Assembly: GCA_943704525.1 (NCBI GenBank)
Contig: CALSCQ010002500.1
Span: forward strand, 1 to 38,925
Reading direction: 5' to 3'
From: Pigoraptor vietnamica
Taxonomy: Eukaryota > Opisthokonta > Filasterea
DNA: 38,925 bases
Within the stretch, counting starts at the first letter, position 1; each line of letters opens with the position of its first letter. The notes beneath the pieces were generated by a model, which made no database searches, was not told the DNA's origin, and saw nothing but the letters and a program-made list of their open reading frames with translations. This document shows positions 1-11,435 of this stretch, one piece after another. The position numbers and the translations under genes are program-made.

Positions 1-90
1 GGGGGGGGGAGTAAGGCGCCTTGAGTGGCGTGAACAGGGAAAGGTGCCGCGGACGCATACACGCAGGCAAGGACGTCCGGGGAACCGCTA

Positions 91-166
91 TGAGTGAGTG
101 AGTGAGTGAGTGAGTGAGTGAGTGTGTGTGTGTGCGTGTGTGTGTGCGTGTGTGTGTGTGCGTGTG

Positions 167-222
<56 letters not shown>
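91..222. repeat. TGAG / GT microsatellite
   Basis: About eight TGAG units (roughly 91-122) run into an almost pure GT dinucleotide tract (to about 222) with a few GC interruptions. Short frames across it encode only Val-Cys repeats and are not genes. The tract lies just beyond the last visible exon of the solute-binding gene on the minus strand, so it is probably intronic or in the 3' flank. Confidence 0.95.
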
Positions 223-228
<6 letters not shown>

Positions 229-281
229 GGGCTGTCGATGTCCCACTATTCACGGCCAGTGGATGTGATATGCTTACACAC

Positions 282-2275
282 CTGGATCTTGAGTAGGTCG
301 CGGTAGATCGGCAGGTTCCAAAAGTCCTTGACGAGCGGGTAGCTCTGCAGGTAAATGTAGTTGTACGACGCGCACTGGCCGACCTCCGACGTCGAGAGAA
401 AGAGGGGGTCCGCGACGACAGACTTGCGCACCGTGTAGCCGCCGCTCGTGCCCCACTGGAGCTGAAACTCGCGCGTGGTGACGTAGCGGATAAACTGCTT
501 GCACGTCTCGATGTAAGGCGAGTACCGGCTTATGTGCATGCCCATTCCGCCGAGCTGCAGTATGTGCTTCTTGGTCACCCCGCTGCTCGGGACCGTGTAG
601 AAGGCCACGTCCTCCATGCGGCCCGTGGCGTTGCACGACGCGAGCGAGCGGAACGTGTTCGCAAAGCCCATCCACAGAATGAGCATCGCGGATTTTCCCG
701 AGCAGAAGTCATCGAGGGCGCCGCCGAAGCCGTTCGAGGGCTTTCGGTTGCCCGTCTCAAACAGCCGCTTGGCGTAACGCAGCGCATCGGCGTTGGGGGC
801 GCTGTCGAGCACGCCGCTTATCTGGCATAACAGGCGAAGCGACGCAGCGTTAGGTCATACCCGCACGTTGCCATAAGAAAGCAAGACGATACACAGGGGC
901 AGAGCACGTGACCCACCTGGTACGTGTTGATGTCCCAGAGCTCGCCGCCGAACATCCACGCAAACTGGTTCCATATCGTCGCCGTCTCGTCCTCGCAGCC
1001 GTCCTGCTTCAGTCCACACCAGAAGGTCGAGAGACCGTATTTGAGTATGCCGCGGCTCTTTATCTCCTCGGCAAGCGCCAGCATTTCCTCGAGCGTGCGC
1101 GGCAGTGCGAAGTTGTACTTCTTGAAAATGTCCTTGCGATAGATGAGCATCTGGACGTCGCCCTGAAACGGCACGCCATAGTAGCGCTGGCTGTTCGGCG
1201 GATACTCGCTGTAGTACTTGAGCGCCTGCAAGAGCCAAGGCGTGTCAGCGGGCGGCAGCCGATACGAACTCGACAATGCAACAGCAAACGCGCGCGTGTG
1301 CGCGTGTGTGTGCGAAACAGAGAGTCGACACAACGGAAAGGGAAGGGCGAGCGCGCGCAGATGGATGGTGTACGTCGGATCAGCATGAACAACTCATCGA
1401 CTAATGGATTGTAGAGAGAAGGGAGAGTGCGCGCGGAGGAGTGTGACAGAAGACCCACGTCCGGATAAAAGTCGTCCTTGTCCATCGCGTGTTCCTGGAG
1501 GAGTTCGGTGAGTTCCACGAGGTGACCCTCGCCCGACAGCGGCGCAACGGCCTCTCCGATCCATTGGCTGCGCATGGCCACAAAGGAATATCAACAAGAG
1601 TGGCTTCACGCAGCGCTAAGGGCTATTGCGTGCAGACTGTCATCCAAAGGGAGACACAAAGAGTGCGCCACTGCATCAGCATTCGCGGCGCAAGGCGGGG
1701 AGGAGTGCTGTCAGCGATGTGCGCGTATGTCGGCATCAGAGAGAAGCGTGAGAAAGAAGATAAAAGAAGAAGAAAGCGAAGGGAAACGGGTGATGTGTAG
1801 GCGAGTGTTTCGCGCGCACACACCGCGCGCGCGAGCACGCACGTACGCACACACACGCACACACACACACACGCACACACACACACCTCTCTCTTTCTCT
1901 CTCTCTCTCATACACTCAAGTGGAGTCGACGGACACACGTCTATGATTTAAGCTGATCCGACATCTCTCATACACTCACCTGTCGATGATTACGATGTCG
2001 TAACCCTGTTGCCTCTTGAAACCGTCGAATATGGTCGAGTACCAGTCCGCAAACGCCACGCAATCCACAACAAAACGCCCCGTCCCGTTCAGCACCGCCA
2101 CCGACAACGACGACGTGAGGCTCTTCAGCGCCTGACACGGTGTCCAGTCAAACCAGACCACGCGAATCTCTTGGTCGCCCGCCCATCCTCGCGCAGCGCC
2201 CGAAAGTGCAAGCAGCGCGAACACAGCGACGAGTCCGCGAGCAAATGCCCCATCCCTCCGCGCAGACGTCGACAT
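282..2275 (-). CDS. Secreted extracellular solute-binding domain protein (bacterial family 1 type), 3' partial
   Basis: Four exons join in phase 0: 2275-1980, then 1567-1459 (entered in phase 2), 1225-917 and 821-282. This gives 418 codons so far. Residues 1-31 look like a signal peptide (hydrophobic run GLVAVFALLALSG). The mature part matches the family 1 sugar-binding fold of bacterial ABC importers: YDIVIIDSQWIGE, then GVPFQGDVQMLIYRKDIF, GGELWD, and a late FWNLPIYRDLL segment. The introns (412, 233 and 95 bp) and the flanking eukaryotic genes argue against bacterial contamination. The last exon reaches a good donor at 281 (CAG then GTGTGTAAG). The gene therefore probably continues off the window. 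Reading through instead gives a stop at 246. The family is clear. Whether this is a soluble protein or the ectodomain of a receptor cannot be seen here. Confidence 0.85.
1568..1979 (-). other. Intron 1 of the solute-binding gene, with AC microsatellite
   Basis: A 412-bp intron with GTGAGT donor and CGCAG acceptor, joining Ser and Gln codons so that the IIDSQW motif is restored. It holds an AC/GT tract around 1845-1886 and a CT-rich run beside it. No further coding signal was seen inside. Confidence 0.8.
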
Positions 2276-2850
2276 GGTGTGCGAATGGATGCCCTCGTGG
2301 GCCTAAAAGGACTGTCTTAGGCCATAACAATGGTCGTCCAGCAGCGAAACGTCACAGGCTCAGCGACGCCCAGCGACGCATGGCCTTTTCGCCACGCTAC
2401 TCAATCGCACTTCTCGCAGAACAAGCGAATAACGGCCGTGGAGCACTCGCGCGAATAACACGTGCGTGTGTGCAAGCGCGGGACTGAGTGAGAGCTTATT
2501 GGCTTTTTCGGGCCGAAAGAGGGTGCGGTCGGTTATGGAGAATTCAAATGTGCGGGCGATGTCCAGACAGCCACTCCTCGCCAAAATAAATTGGAATGTG
2601 GAGGAAAAGTGGGTCAGTTTCAGAAACGCCTCATCAAATTGGCTCGTTGTCTGGACATCCCCGATCTCGTACTGAACTGGCTGAAGGAAACGCTAGGGCT
2701 CATGCAAAAACATAGGCAATTGAGTCATGGAAGGCCCATTATCATTGTGAACGAAGCATGGACTCTTCCGCTGTGAGTGAGTGTTGGTTGTCGCTTTGTA
2801 TGTGCTGACGACTGTTATGGTCGCGAGCTGATTTGTGAAATGCGCAAAAA
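2276..2850. other. Divergent intergenic region, solute-binding gene / small helical gene
   Basis: This 575-bp gap separates a minus-strand start at 2275 from a plus-strand start at 2851. Base composition falls from GC-rich to AT-rich after about 2520. A plus-strand open stretch at 2591-2776 (no ATG at its start) contains a plausible helical segment, LARCLDIPDLVLNWLKETLG, and ends at a donor-like GTGAGT at 2772. Splicing that donor to the acceptor at 2853 puts the next exon in a frame with an immediate stop. I therefore do not call it an exon. Confidence 0.5.
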
Positions 2851-3204
2851 ATGCAGATAAAAAGAGAGATTGAGATGCTCCAGTCTGTTCGAGGGTCCCT
2901 CGAAGGGCTGCGCGTACTTCTGCAGGCCATGTCAAAGGTGTTTTTAGTTTCCGCATCTGCACGCACGCGTTTTTGAGCCCATTGTTCGTGTGCATGTGTT
3001 GTAGCGGCGTCCGTGAAGTGTCTGAGACTGATTGAGTGTGTGCTGCTGTCGCCATGTGTGTGTAGTGTCTCACACTGTCCTTTTGTACTGCAGGACATGA
3101 ACACAATGACACACAACTTCGACCATTTGACCGGTTGGTGTTCATCGTCCCTTCTCAATGGCTGCGCTGAGCATGTGCATGATGTGGAGTTCATTTTATT
3201 CTGA
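2851..3204 (+). CDS. Very small coiled-coil protein, tentative DASH subunit Dad2-like
   Basis: Two exons, 2851-2937 and 3094-3204, are joined in phase 0 through an intron with a GTGTTT donor and a TACTGCAG acceptor. They encode 65 residues. The protein is one long amphipathic helix (MQIKREIEMLQSVRGSLEG onward) with a Trp about two thirds along (LTGWCSSSLLN). From memory the heptad pattern resembles the Dad2 subunit of the kinetochore DASH/Dam1 ring: a conserved IKR near the start, a GL(K/R)(I/V) core, an M..N.D turn and a late Trp. About one helical turn is missing before the Trp. This is a weak, short match. An upstream coding exon is possible. The local sequence is more AT-rich than neighbouring genes. 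Confidence 0.35.
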
Positions 3205-3487
3205 CTAAGTTACGCAACCTCGTGTGTGCATCCGCCCCTTAGAAGATTGAGCTAGCCTTGCCTTTACGTTGTTAGGAGTCACAGAGACGTTGTTCGCTAA
3301 CGGTGCTCTCGAAAAGGTCTAAATGCACTTTGCGTTTGTGTGCGCGCAGTTGTGAACGAAAAATGGAGCGGCGTAATGGAGAAGCCGTCCGATAAGGGCG
3401 ACCGCAGCGGCGTGCGATAGCAACAAACCCGCTGAGAAAGATTTGCGAATTGCCCCGCGTTTATTGTCTGTCGTCGGCCACACGTGC
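3205..3487. other. Convergent intergenic gap, small gene / RAD50
   Basis: This 283-bp stretch lies between two gene ends and is comparatively AT-rich. Minus-strand frames here continue the RAD50 reading frame past its intron and are not supported as coding. I see no repeat or RNA structure. Confidence 0.6.
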
Positions 3488-6400
3488 TCACGGGAAGTTG
3501 CCGTTGTAGTTGGTGTCGTGGAAGCTGTGCCGCGCAATCGTCGAGAATTGCCTGGTGTTGCGGCAAAAGCGAGGAGTTAGTCGTCAATGCGTGAATGGTG
3601 TCACTGTGCACGTCTATTGCAACGTTGTGTGATGTTGAGGCGTACCCGTGGTTCTTGGACACGCGGTAGAAGTTGTCGGCGTCGACGGAGCGCCCAAGGT
3701 GGTTCACGAACTCTTCGTCGTGCGTGATGACCACAAGCTGGAAGTTGGACTGCTGCCGGCGCGACCGGATGATGCTGCGCGCGCGTCGCATAAGCCACAC
3801 GTGGCGACACATATGCTGTGCGCACATGCAAACGCACCCGCCCGCTGTCACTGCCCAATAGACGCATATAACTCGCAAATATCAGTGAAGCGGACAACTC
3901 ACTCTGCGAGGGCATTGGCGAGGCTCTCGATGTTGTCCTTATCGAGGTTGGTCGTGGGCTCGTCGAGCGCAAGAATGCCGCAGTTGATGCAGAACGTCTC
4001 CGAGAGCGCCAGGCGAATAATGAGCGACGCAAGCACGCGCTGGCCAGCGCTGCACCGCCCGCGCATGTCGACGGGAACGCCTCCCTTCTCCATGACCACC
4101 TGTGGGCGTGCGACGGTCAGCACAGGGGTGTTCGCAACCGCTGCAGCGAAACTTCGGCACGCGGGAAAGCTCACCCGGTACTTGTACGCCTTGCGGTCCG
4201 TCTCCTTCTCCTCCTCGTCGATGTCAGAGCAAATCTTGATCGTGTCGATGTCTGCGCGGCACGCACATGTCAGCAATGGGCGAGAGCAGGGCACAAGCCA
4301 CACGCTCAAATTTCGTGCGTGTGCCCTACCAGAGTTGCGGTACGTGCGCGACCAGAGTTCCTGGATGATCTTGTTGATCTCCTCCATCTTGAGAGTGTGG
4401 AAGCGCATCACCGCCCTGAGGGAGACAACGTGCAGTCGATGAGTGCATTGCATCAATCGCGGAGGCACAAATAATGGCAAGCAACGAAGCCAGGGCACGC
4501 AACGCACTTGTCCAGGGCACCGTAGTACTTCTCGAGATCCTTGCTCGCCAACTGCGTCGTCTGGTGTGCGTAACGCAAGAATTACGAGAGAGGCCACAGT
4601 AGAGTCACACGCACACCCACTATTGAGCAAGCATAAAATAATTCCCAACGCCCGCCGCACAAATGGGGACGGATACCTTGAGCTTGATCATCGATTTCTT
4701 GTGCTCGTTGTCCACGTTGCGGTACATCGTGTTCGAGAGTTCCACCTCGAGCGACCGGATCTGCGAGCGCATCTGTTCCACTGCGCCCTGCTTCTTCGCG
4801 CGCTGCAGAGGCACAACGCGACGTTGCCTCAATCCCACTAATACTGAACGAACCAATCGCTCGCCCACACCAACTCATGCGATTGCTATTCAACAGAGGT
4901 TGTGCACGCAGACAAACCTCGCTCCGCAGCTCAACGAGCCTCTTGTTAAGTGCCTCGTGCTGCCGGTGAAGCTCTGCGCCGTCCTTCTCGGCCAACTGCG
5001 CGCTGAGCTGCTGCGCAGTCGTCTCTGCCGCCGCCAGGTCCTTCGCCTTGCGGCGGAGTTCAATGTTCGCCTCCATGCACCTGCGGAACGGCATCGCAAG
5101 TCAAATAGCCAGCGAAATAACAGTCCGCTGGAGGAAAAAAAAAGCGCAGTAGCAGTAGTATCGACCGCCGGGTCAAACTTCCGAACGTTGAATGGCACGA
5201 GCAAACAAATCAAGACGCACCGCTTAGTGTGGTTCTGCTTGGCGCCCAGGGCTTCCGTCTCGCGCACCTCGCCGTCGAGCTTTTCCTTCTCCGCCTGCAG
5301 TTCCGTCCGGCGCGCTTCGGCCGCCGCGATGTGCGTGGCGATCGTCTTGAGGTCGTTTTCGTTGCCCTTCATCGTGTAGTCGTCGATTTGGCGGGACAGC
5401 TCGCGAAGGGGGCGGAGGTCCGCCGCGAAGCGTTCCATCTCGTTCTTCGTCTGCACCACGCGACATGGACGACGTTAGTGGCGAAGTTCAACAGTGCACA
5501 ACTAGCGTACCCTTACGAGCGCAAGCGCACCTCCTCTTCGAAAAGCTTCACTTGGTTGCGCAGGCGGTCGCGCGTCGTCTCCCTCTCCATCAGCTTTGTG
5601 TTGCGCGGCTCGATGCTGCCCTCGAGCTCCCGCATTTCCGTCTCTTTGGTCTTGATCCTTTCCGACAGCTCGTCCTTCTCGCGCGCGAGCTGCCGACGCC
5701 GCTCCAGTTCGGCCACAAGGCGGTCCCGTTGCGTGCGAAGGTGGAGAAGGTCGCTCTCGATGACGGTAATTTCCGTCTGTCGCTGCTGCGACTCCTTGCG
5801 GAGCTTGTCGGCGCGGCTGCGCTCGGCATCTGCGCGCTGCTGGCTCGCCTCAAACTCGGCCGCAACATCCGAAAACGTGCGAGTGGAGCCTGAAATGGAA
5901 CGTTGATTATTGCGGTTTAGGCAAGAAAAAAAATTAACGCCACACCTTCGCAACGCAAAAGAAGTTACTTACTTCCGCCAATGATGCGCGATTCCTCCGC
6001 ATCAATCTCCTGACCGAGGCGCGCAATGTCCGTCGCGAGCACGGCGAGGGCGTCGACATCGGAAACGAGCTTCTGCGCAGACTCCAGCTCCGACTGCTGC
6101 GTGGCATGCAGCAGCGCCGCCTCATCCAGCTCGGTCGACGCCGCCTGCAGCACGCGCGTCTGGTCCGCGATCTTGCGACGGAGGTCGCCCGCCTCGCTCT
6201 CTAGCTTGGCCACGCGCACGCGAACCGTCTCCAGCGAGATGAGCTCGCGGTAGCGGCGCTCCTCCTCCTCCAGCGCGACCTTGCGCTCCTGGCGCAACAG
6301 CGGAATCCTGTTCAGCATCTCATTGAGCTCGCCCATGAAATTCTGGAACGCATTCGCCTCGTCGAAATGGCGACTGCACAGCGGGCAGAAGTGGTCGGCC

Positions 6401-9342
6401 TGGGCGCGCGCGATGAAGCTCTTGTACATGGTGTCAGCGGACTCGGAAAGGTGGAACGACTTCTGCGCCTCCTCGCGCGCCGCGAGCACCTCGGCCAGCG
6501 CCGTCTCGTATGTCTTGCCACCGCACGCGCTCGCAATCTGCGCCTGCACCGTGCGCAGCTCAACCTCGAGGCGGGCGAGGGCCTCCTCGGTCAGGCGCTT
6601 CTCCGTCCTGCACGAATCGACGGCACCGCGGCTCGACTGGACCTTTTGCTCCTGCTGGCTCAACGACCGCTGCTTGTCGCGAATAAGAGTGCGAAGAGAC
6701 GATGCGAGGACTTCGGCGGCGGGGACGCGCGATTCGAAGACAGCCTCCAGCTGGGAGCGCTTGGACTCGAGCAGACTGCGGCGGCTCGCCTCCTTCGCGT
6801 CCCGGTCGCGGCGGCGCTGCTCTTGGCGCGTCCGCAGCTCGTTCTGGAGGTTCATGCGCTTCATTTCCTCGCTGAGCTCGTTGCAGCGCTCGCTGGCCTC
6901 CTTCGCCGCAATCTCGCACTTCTTGATGTCGGCCTCGAGGGCGGACAGGTTCGCCTTCTGGCGCACGTCGGTCAGCCGCTTCTCCGACCGCGAATATTCG
7001 ACCTCCGTCTCGGACACGCGCGCTTCGGTCGCCTGCATCGCCTCGAGTTGACCGACGAGGTCGTTGCGGCGCCGGTTCATCGTGTTCAGATCGTCGCGGA
7101 TGCTCTGCGCCGTCGTCCGCGCCACGGTGATCGCTGTGCGCAGGTCGCCAATCTCCTTCTGGAGGGCCTCCTCCTTCTCGGAAAACTCGCGGCGGCGCTG
7201 CGTCACGCCGTTCTTGTGGATCGTCTGCTTCTCGACAAACTTCTCGACAAACGCCTTCGCCTCAACGTCCGTCATCGGATCCGACAAGACGAGCTCGATC
7301 TGGTACCGCCCCTTGAGCTCACCCGCGATGCGCTGGCGGTCCTTGATCCGCTGCGCGTTGAGACCGGCCTCCGCCGACAGCCGCGCCTGCTCGTTGATCA
7401 GGTTCGAGCGCTTCTCGTCCTGCGAACGCACCTCGACGGCGATCGCGGCGAGGCGGCGCTTCTTCTCCTGGAGAGTGCCCTGTGCCTTCTCGACCTCGCG
7501 AGTGAACGCGGCGAGCTTCTGTGCCAGGTCCTCGTCGCTCTCTAAACGGGACAATGGGGAAAGCAAGAGGTGTGAGGGAGATGCAATGCAATGGACGAGG
7601 TCGTCAAAAGCACCCACCCTTGTACGTGATTTCGAGACGCGCCTTCATTTCGTTGTAGGCGAGCGCAAGCATCTTGCAGGTCTCCTTGGCCTTGGCGTTC
7701 TCAGTCTCCAACTGCGCACACACAGGTAGGAAGGTGAGCACTAGGGGCGGCCAAGAGCTGCGTCACCGTGCGAACGAGAAGGGAGGACACGGCAATGGCC
7801 GTTTTTGACTGCCATACGCAACACTGCCTCTCTCCCCAGAGCCACACAACGCCACTCACGCGGCGGATGTCGGCGTCCTCGCCCTTGATCTGGTCCATTT
7901 CGGCCTCGATGGGCGCGATGAGCTGCTCAAACTCCTGCATGTCGCTCTCCAGCTCGCGCATCTTGGCCTGCAGGCGGCGCAGGTCGCTCCGTTTCTGCGA
8001 TGAAGGCAGCACAGCGGCGCATCAGCACAAATGGCAAAATGGCAACGACTGCGACGCACGTGAGACGGAATGCACCAAAGGCCCACCTGCTGCGCGGCTT
8101 TCTTGCGCTGATCGAGCTCCTTGACCGTGATGTCGAGGACCTTGAGCTCGTCCGTCATTTCCTTGCGCGACTGCTTGATCGAGTCCAGCGCCTTCATGTA
8201 GCTGCAAGCGGAACAAGCGTCATTACGTCGTCAGAAACGTATCCGGCAACGGACAGATGATCACACGGGCCACACCACACACCGTGTCGAGCCGAAAATG
8301 TCGTCAAACTTCTTCTTGAGCACGCTTGGCTCGCTCAGTGGCCTGCGACGAGACGAGGCATGTGTGAGACGAAGAAGCCACGGTGCAATCAGCACACACC
8401 CATGACAAGCACAAGCAATCAACTCGCACACACGCACGCACGCACCAGCTGCTATCCTCCTGGTGGCAGAAGATGACGTTCTCGAGGATCGCACGCGAGA
8501 CGCCGAGGCTGACTTGCATCATGCGGTCAATGTCGGCGCACTTGGAGCTCATGCGCGTTTGCTGCAGTGCCATGGACGTATCAAGTAAACTACTTGCGAG
8601 CGCACTCACTACACAGAGCACACACATATGGAAGAGTATGGGGCTCCAGCTAGTGATACGCGTCCATGCATGCAACAACCCATTCGAGCGCACGGCACAC
8701 AGTGAAATAGGGCACCTCTCCCGTGCGCTGATTGACAATGAGCAGGCTGTTGTCCAGCGTGCGCGATTCGAGCTTCTTCGCCTTCTGCGTCGCCTGCAGC
8801 GCACGCATGCACACATAGCGCTGACCGTCGACGCCAGTGAACTGAAACTTGACGCGCGCCTTCACTTCCGTCACGTCGGCGATCTGCACAATGCAGGAAG
8901 GCGTTGGCGTCAACGAGCAAACGAGACCATTAACAGGCGAATAGTGCTCGTTCCAGCGCACATCTGACGCGCAACACACAATTAATTACTTTTAATAAAT
9001 GCGTATGTGGGCGCACCTTCGGATCGAGAATGAAACCGGCGCCCTTTGCGTTCGGCGGCATGTCGCCAGTCGTCGCATAGCGCAAGCATTCGATGATTGT
9101 CTGTCGTATTGAAGAGCTCTTAGAGAGAAACCGACATCCACTCGGGTGGATGCACGCACAATTCCCGCAAAACACTCAACACACACAGAGCGCAACGTGT
9201 GCAAACCGAGGGCCCCCACCGTCTTGCCGGCACCGTTGGGACCGACGATGAGCGTGAGGGGACAGAAAAACTCGATGACGGCCTCGTCCTGTTGGCTGAA
9301 GCTGCGGATGCCCTGGATGAGGAGCTTGTTGATTGTCGCCAT
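3488..9342 (-). CDS. RAD50: DNA double-strand-break repair ATPase Rad50
   Basis: Rad50 is the SMC-like ATPase of the MRE11 nuclease complex, which tethers and processes DNA ends in the nucleus. Nineteen exons give 1190 residues, with every phase consistent: 9342-9220, 9100-9017, 8883-8716, 8561-8446, 8342-8283, 8201-8087, 7994-7860, 7711-7618, 7541-5973, 5889-5531, 5450-5221, 5080-4918, 4802-4677, 4560-4508, 4415-4330, 4251-4175, 4099-3903, 3774-3646, 3551-3488. Visible landmarks are Walker A GPNGAGKT (34-41, split by intron 1), VIFCHQEDS, the zinc-hook CPLC near residue 560, the CSAGQ signature, Walker [13 protein letters not shown] and the ITHDEEF switch. The 1569-bp exon 9 carries most of the coiled coil and the hook. 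The C-terminus (QFSTI, stop at 3488) was chosen because splicing at 3552 restores the family-like tail. The protein is somewhat shorter than the human one (about 1310). Confidence 0.97.
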
Positions 9343-9868
9343 TTTTCCCTGCGCGGACCCCACGCGCGAGGGGGCGCTCGGCAGCGCGATGGACTTTGGG
9401 TGTGGAGGGGTTATGTGTTTGTCGCGAGTATGTGTGATTGCGAGATGACGCCAATGTCACCACCGTCCTAATGCACGTCGCAAAAAGGCGACTGAACTGT
9501 GGAGAGAACGATTGAGGGCGCCTGCTGTGTTGTGAGTTGAAAATGATTGTGAAGAAGGAGTGGAGAGAATGTGTGTGTGTGTGTGTGACTGTGTGTGACT
9601 GTAGTGTAACGCCGACTCGCCTCAGGTCATCACTGAGTGAAACATCCAATCGCCCGTTCCCGCGCTTTTTTGAAGAGCACGTGCCTGCGCAAGATAACCC
9701 ATCCCGAACAACTGCCACTTGCCATTCCCAAAAAAACACAGGCGCCAGGGGTCCGAAACCGTCGCAAGCGTGTGCACTCGCGTGTGCGCTCGACGTCGAT
9801 CTCAGATCTGTGACGGCGAAGGCTCTCTTTGCGCTTTTCGCACCTGTCGGCAGCAAGTGCGCCTCACA
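9343..9868. promoter_or_regulatory. Divergent promoter region RAD50 / UBE3D
   Basis: This 526-bp gap lies between two start codons facing away from each other. It contains a short GT tract near 9570-9600 and a CACGTG hexamer near 9678. I see no convincing TATA box and no coding exon in it. A shared promoter is inferred from the orientation only. Confidence 0.5.
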
Positions 9869-11435
9869 ATGTCGCGGCGGCGCTGCGTCGTCGAGACGCT
9901 GTCAAACATCCGCTCGACGCAGTGCATCCTTGCGCTGAGTGATGGCGAGAAGTCTGCCGATGTGATGAAGGGTCTTGTAATCCGCGGCGACGGTCTCTAT
10001 GACGCGAACGACGGCGGAGCGCTGGTGGCACCCTTTGAGTTTGAGGCGGACCCCGCGGGCGCCCACATCCTCAACGCAGGGGCCGCAGACTCTCTCACGG
10101 TGAGGGTTCCGTGGGCTGCGAGCGCGCAGACTCCACTTCGTGCCGGCAGTGTTACCAAGGATGCGCGTTCGAGCTCGCTCGATGCTGTAGATGCGTACGT
10201 AAAGGGGGAACTCGGGACGCTGATGCAGGCGTTGGGAACGCACGGCGCAAATGTGGCGTGTCGCGGGTGCGGCGCCGTCGTTGTGCGGGGAGGTGCGGTG
10301 CGGCGTGCGCTGCCGATGCCGTCGGAGGGCTGGGAAGAGCTGGCGGATGCGTGGGTCTGCCACAAGGAAGACTATTCAAAGTGGGTTTGCTGCGCTGTGT
10401 GTAGACTGCGTCGTGTGTGCAGTATAGGAACAGTGTGCCTGTCGTTCTCCGTGCAGTAGAGAGACAGTGCGTCTGCCGTTCTTTATCCCGCTCACGCACG
10501 CACGTGGCGCAGGTATCACAACGGCGCGATTGCGTCCCGTCGCGGGCTGTTACTAGTCGGCGTCAGCTATTGCATGGCGCACACCGGGGATGTTGAGCGC
10601 GCAGCGGTGTGTGGGGTGCGAGACGGTGCGTCAACAATGGACGGCTCCGTTTCCGATAATGGCGCAACCGAGGCACACGGGCACAGCCACTGGCACGGGC
10701 GGCGACGATCGTCTGAGCGGTGGCGACTGTCTTGCGTGCGGTGTTCGGCACTGTTGGGCGCATGCGATGGCGATGTGCAGCGGGCAGACGTGGAATCGTC
10801 CGCGAGGCTGTACAAGCATGCGATTGCGTTGCAAAGCGGTGAGACTGCGACGCCTTCGTGTTTGTGCGTGCTAATGTGTGGGGTGCGTATGCAAGTATGT
10901 TATGTCGTGTGTCCGTGTGTTTAGTGTGGACGACCTTGTAACTGACTCGTGTGCTGCGGTGCCTTTCGGCGCAGGCGACGGCACGCCGTACCCCGACGAC
11001 CCCCTCCTCCACCACACAATGAGCTCGTTTTTCGCACTCGAGATGCTGCAGCGATCGCGCGACTCTGCGTCGTTCCGTTTTGCGCTCACGCCATCGTCAT
11101 CGCCGTCCTCGCCCTCCGCCCGCACCGATCCGCTTGCTCTTCTCTGGGTCATGAATTGGAACATGGGCTTCTGGGCAAGCCCACAGAACGCCGCGGCCGA
11201 CGGCTCGCTCACCGCACGGCGCGTTTTCAAGGTGCTGTACATCGACTGCACACGCACAGACGCAGACGCGACGGGGGAGATAGCCTCGTGGCTGTCGGAC
11301 CCAACTGTCGCGGTGCTCGAAATGCCGCGCGAGCTGTGCGACCGCGCTTTGGCCGTCCTGAGGACGTCGGCGGACGCCTATCCCCGGTCGATGCGAATAG
11401 TGGGCCACTTTACGGCGGGGGTGCTGGATCTGTAG
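9869..11435 (+). CDS. UBE3D: E3 ubiquitin ligase E3D (HECT-like, UbcH10-binding family)
   Basis: Three exons, 9869-10380, 10513-10838 and 10975-11435, give 432 residues with consistent phases. UBE3D-family proteins bind the E2 enzyme UbcH10/UBE2C and carry a HECT-like domain. The yeast relative Ipa1 is linked to mRNA 3'-end processing. Seen here are the central cysteine pair CRGCG followed by LPMPSEGWEELADAWVCH, a hallmark Trp/Asp/Trp-Cys-His block. A second pair LSCVRCSALLG and then RLYKHAIAL follow, and then a long C-terminal domain (ALLWVMNWNMGFW, KVLYIDC). A His/Arg-rich loop (HGHSHWHGRR) sits in exon 2. The ATG at 9869 precedes MSRRRC. In-frame sequence upstream is open but unconserved. 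Length compares with about 390 residues in human. Confidence 0.85.

Noticed and set aside
114-306. Val-Cys repeat peptides
   Set aside because: Translation of the GT microsatellite in two frames; no start context or conservation.
282-2275. Bacterial contamination or recent transfer of an ABC-importer binding protein
   Set aside because: Three spliceosomal introns in frame-restoring positions, eukaryotic flanks and base composition like neighbours; no permease genes alongside.
3297-3645. RAD50 C-terminal extension reading through to a stop at 3297
   Set aside because: The read-through tail has no Rad50 resemblance, whereas splicing 3645-3552 (GT...AG) gives the family-like QFSTI ending and a stop at 3488.
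9343-9868. Additional small genes in the RAD50/UBE3D gap
   Set aside because: Open frames here are short, GT-repeat derived or upstream extensions of UBE3D without conservation.
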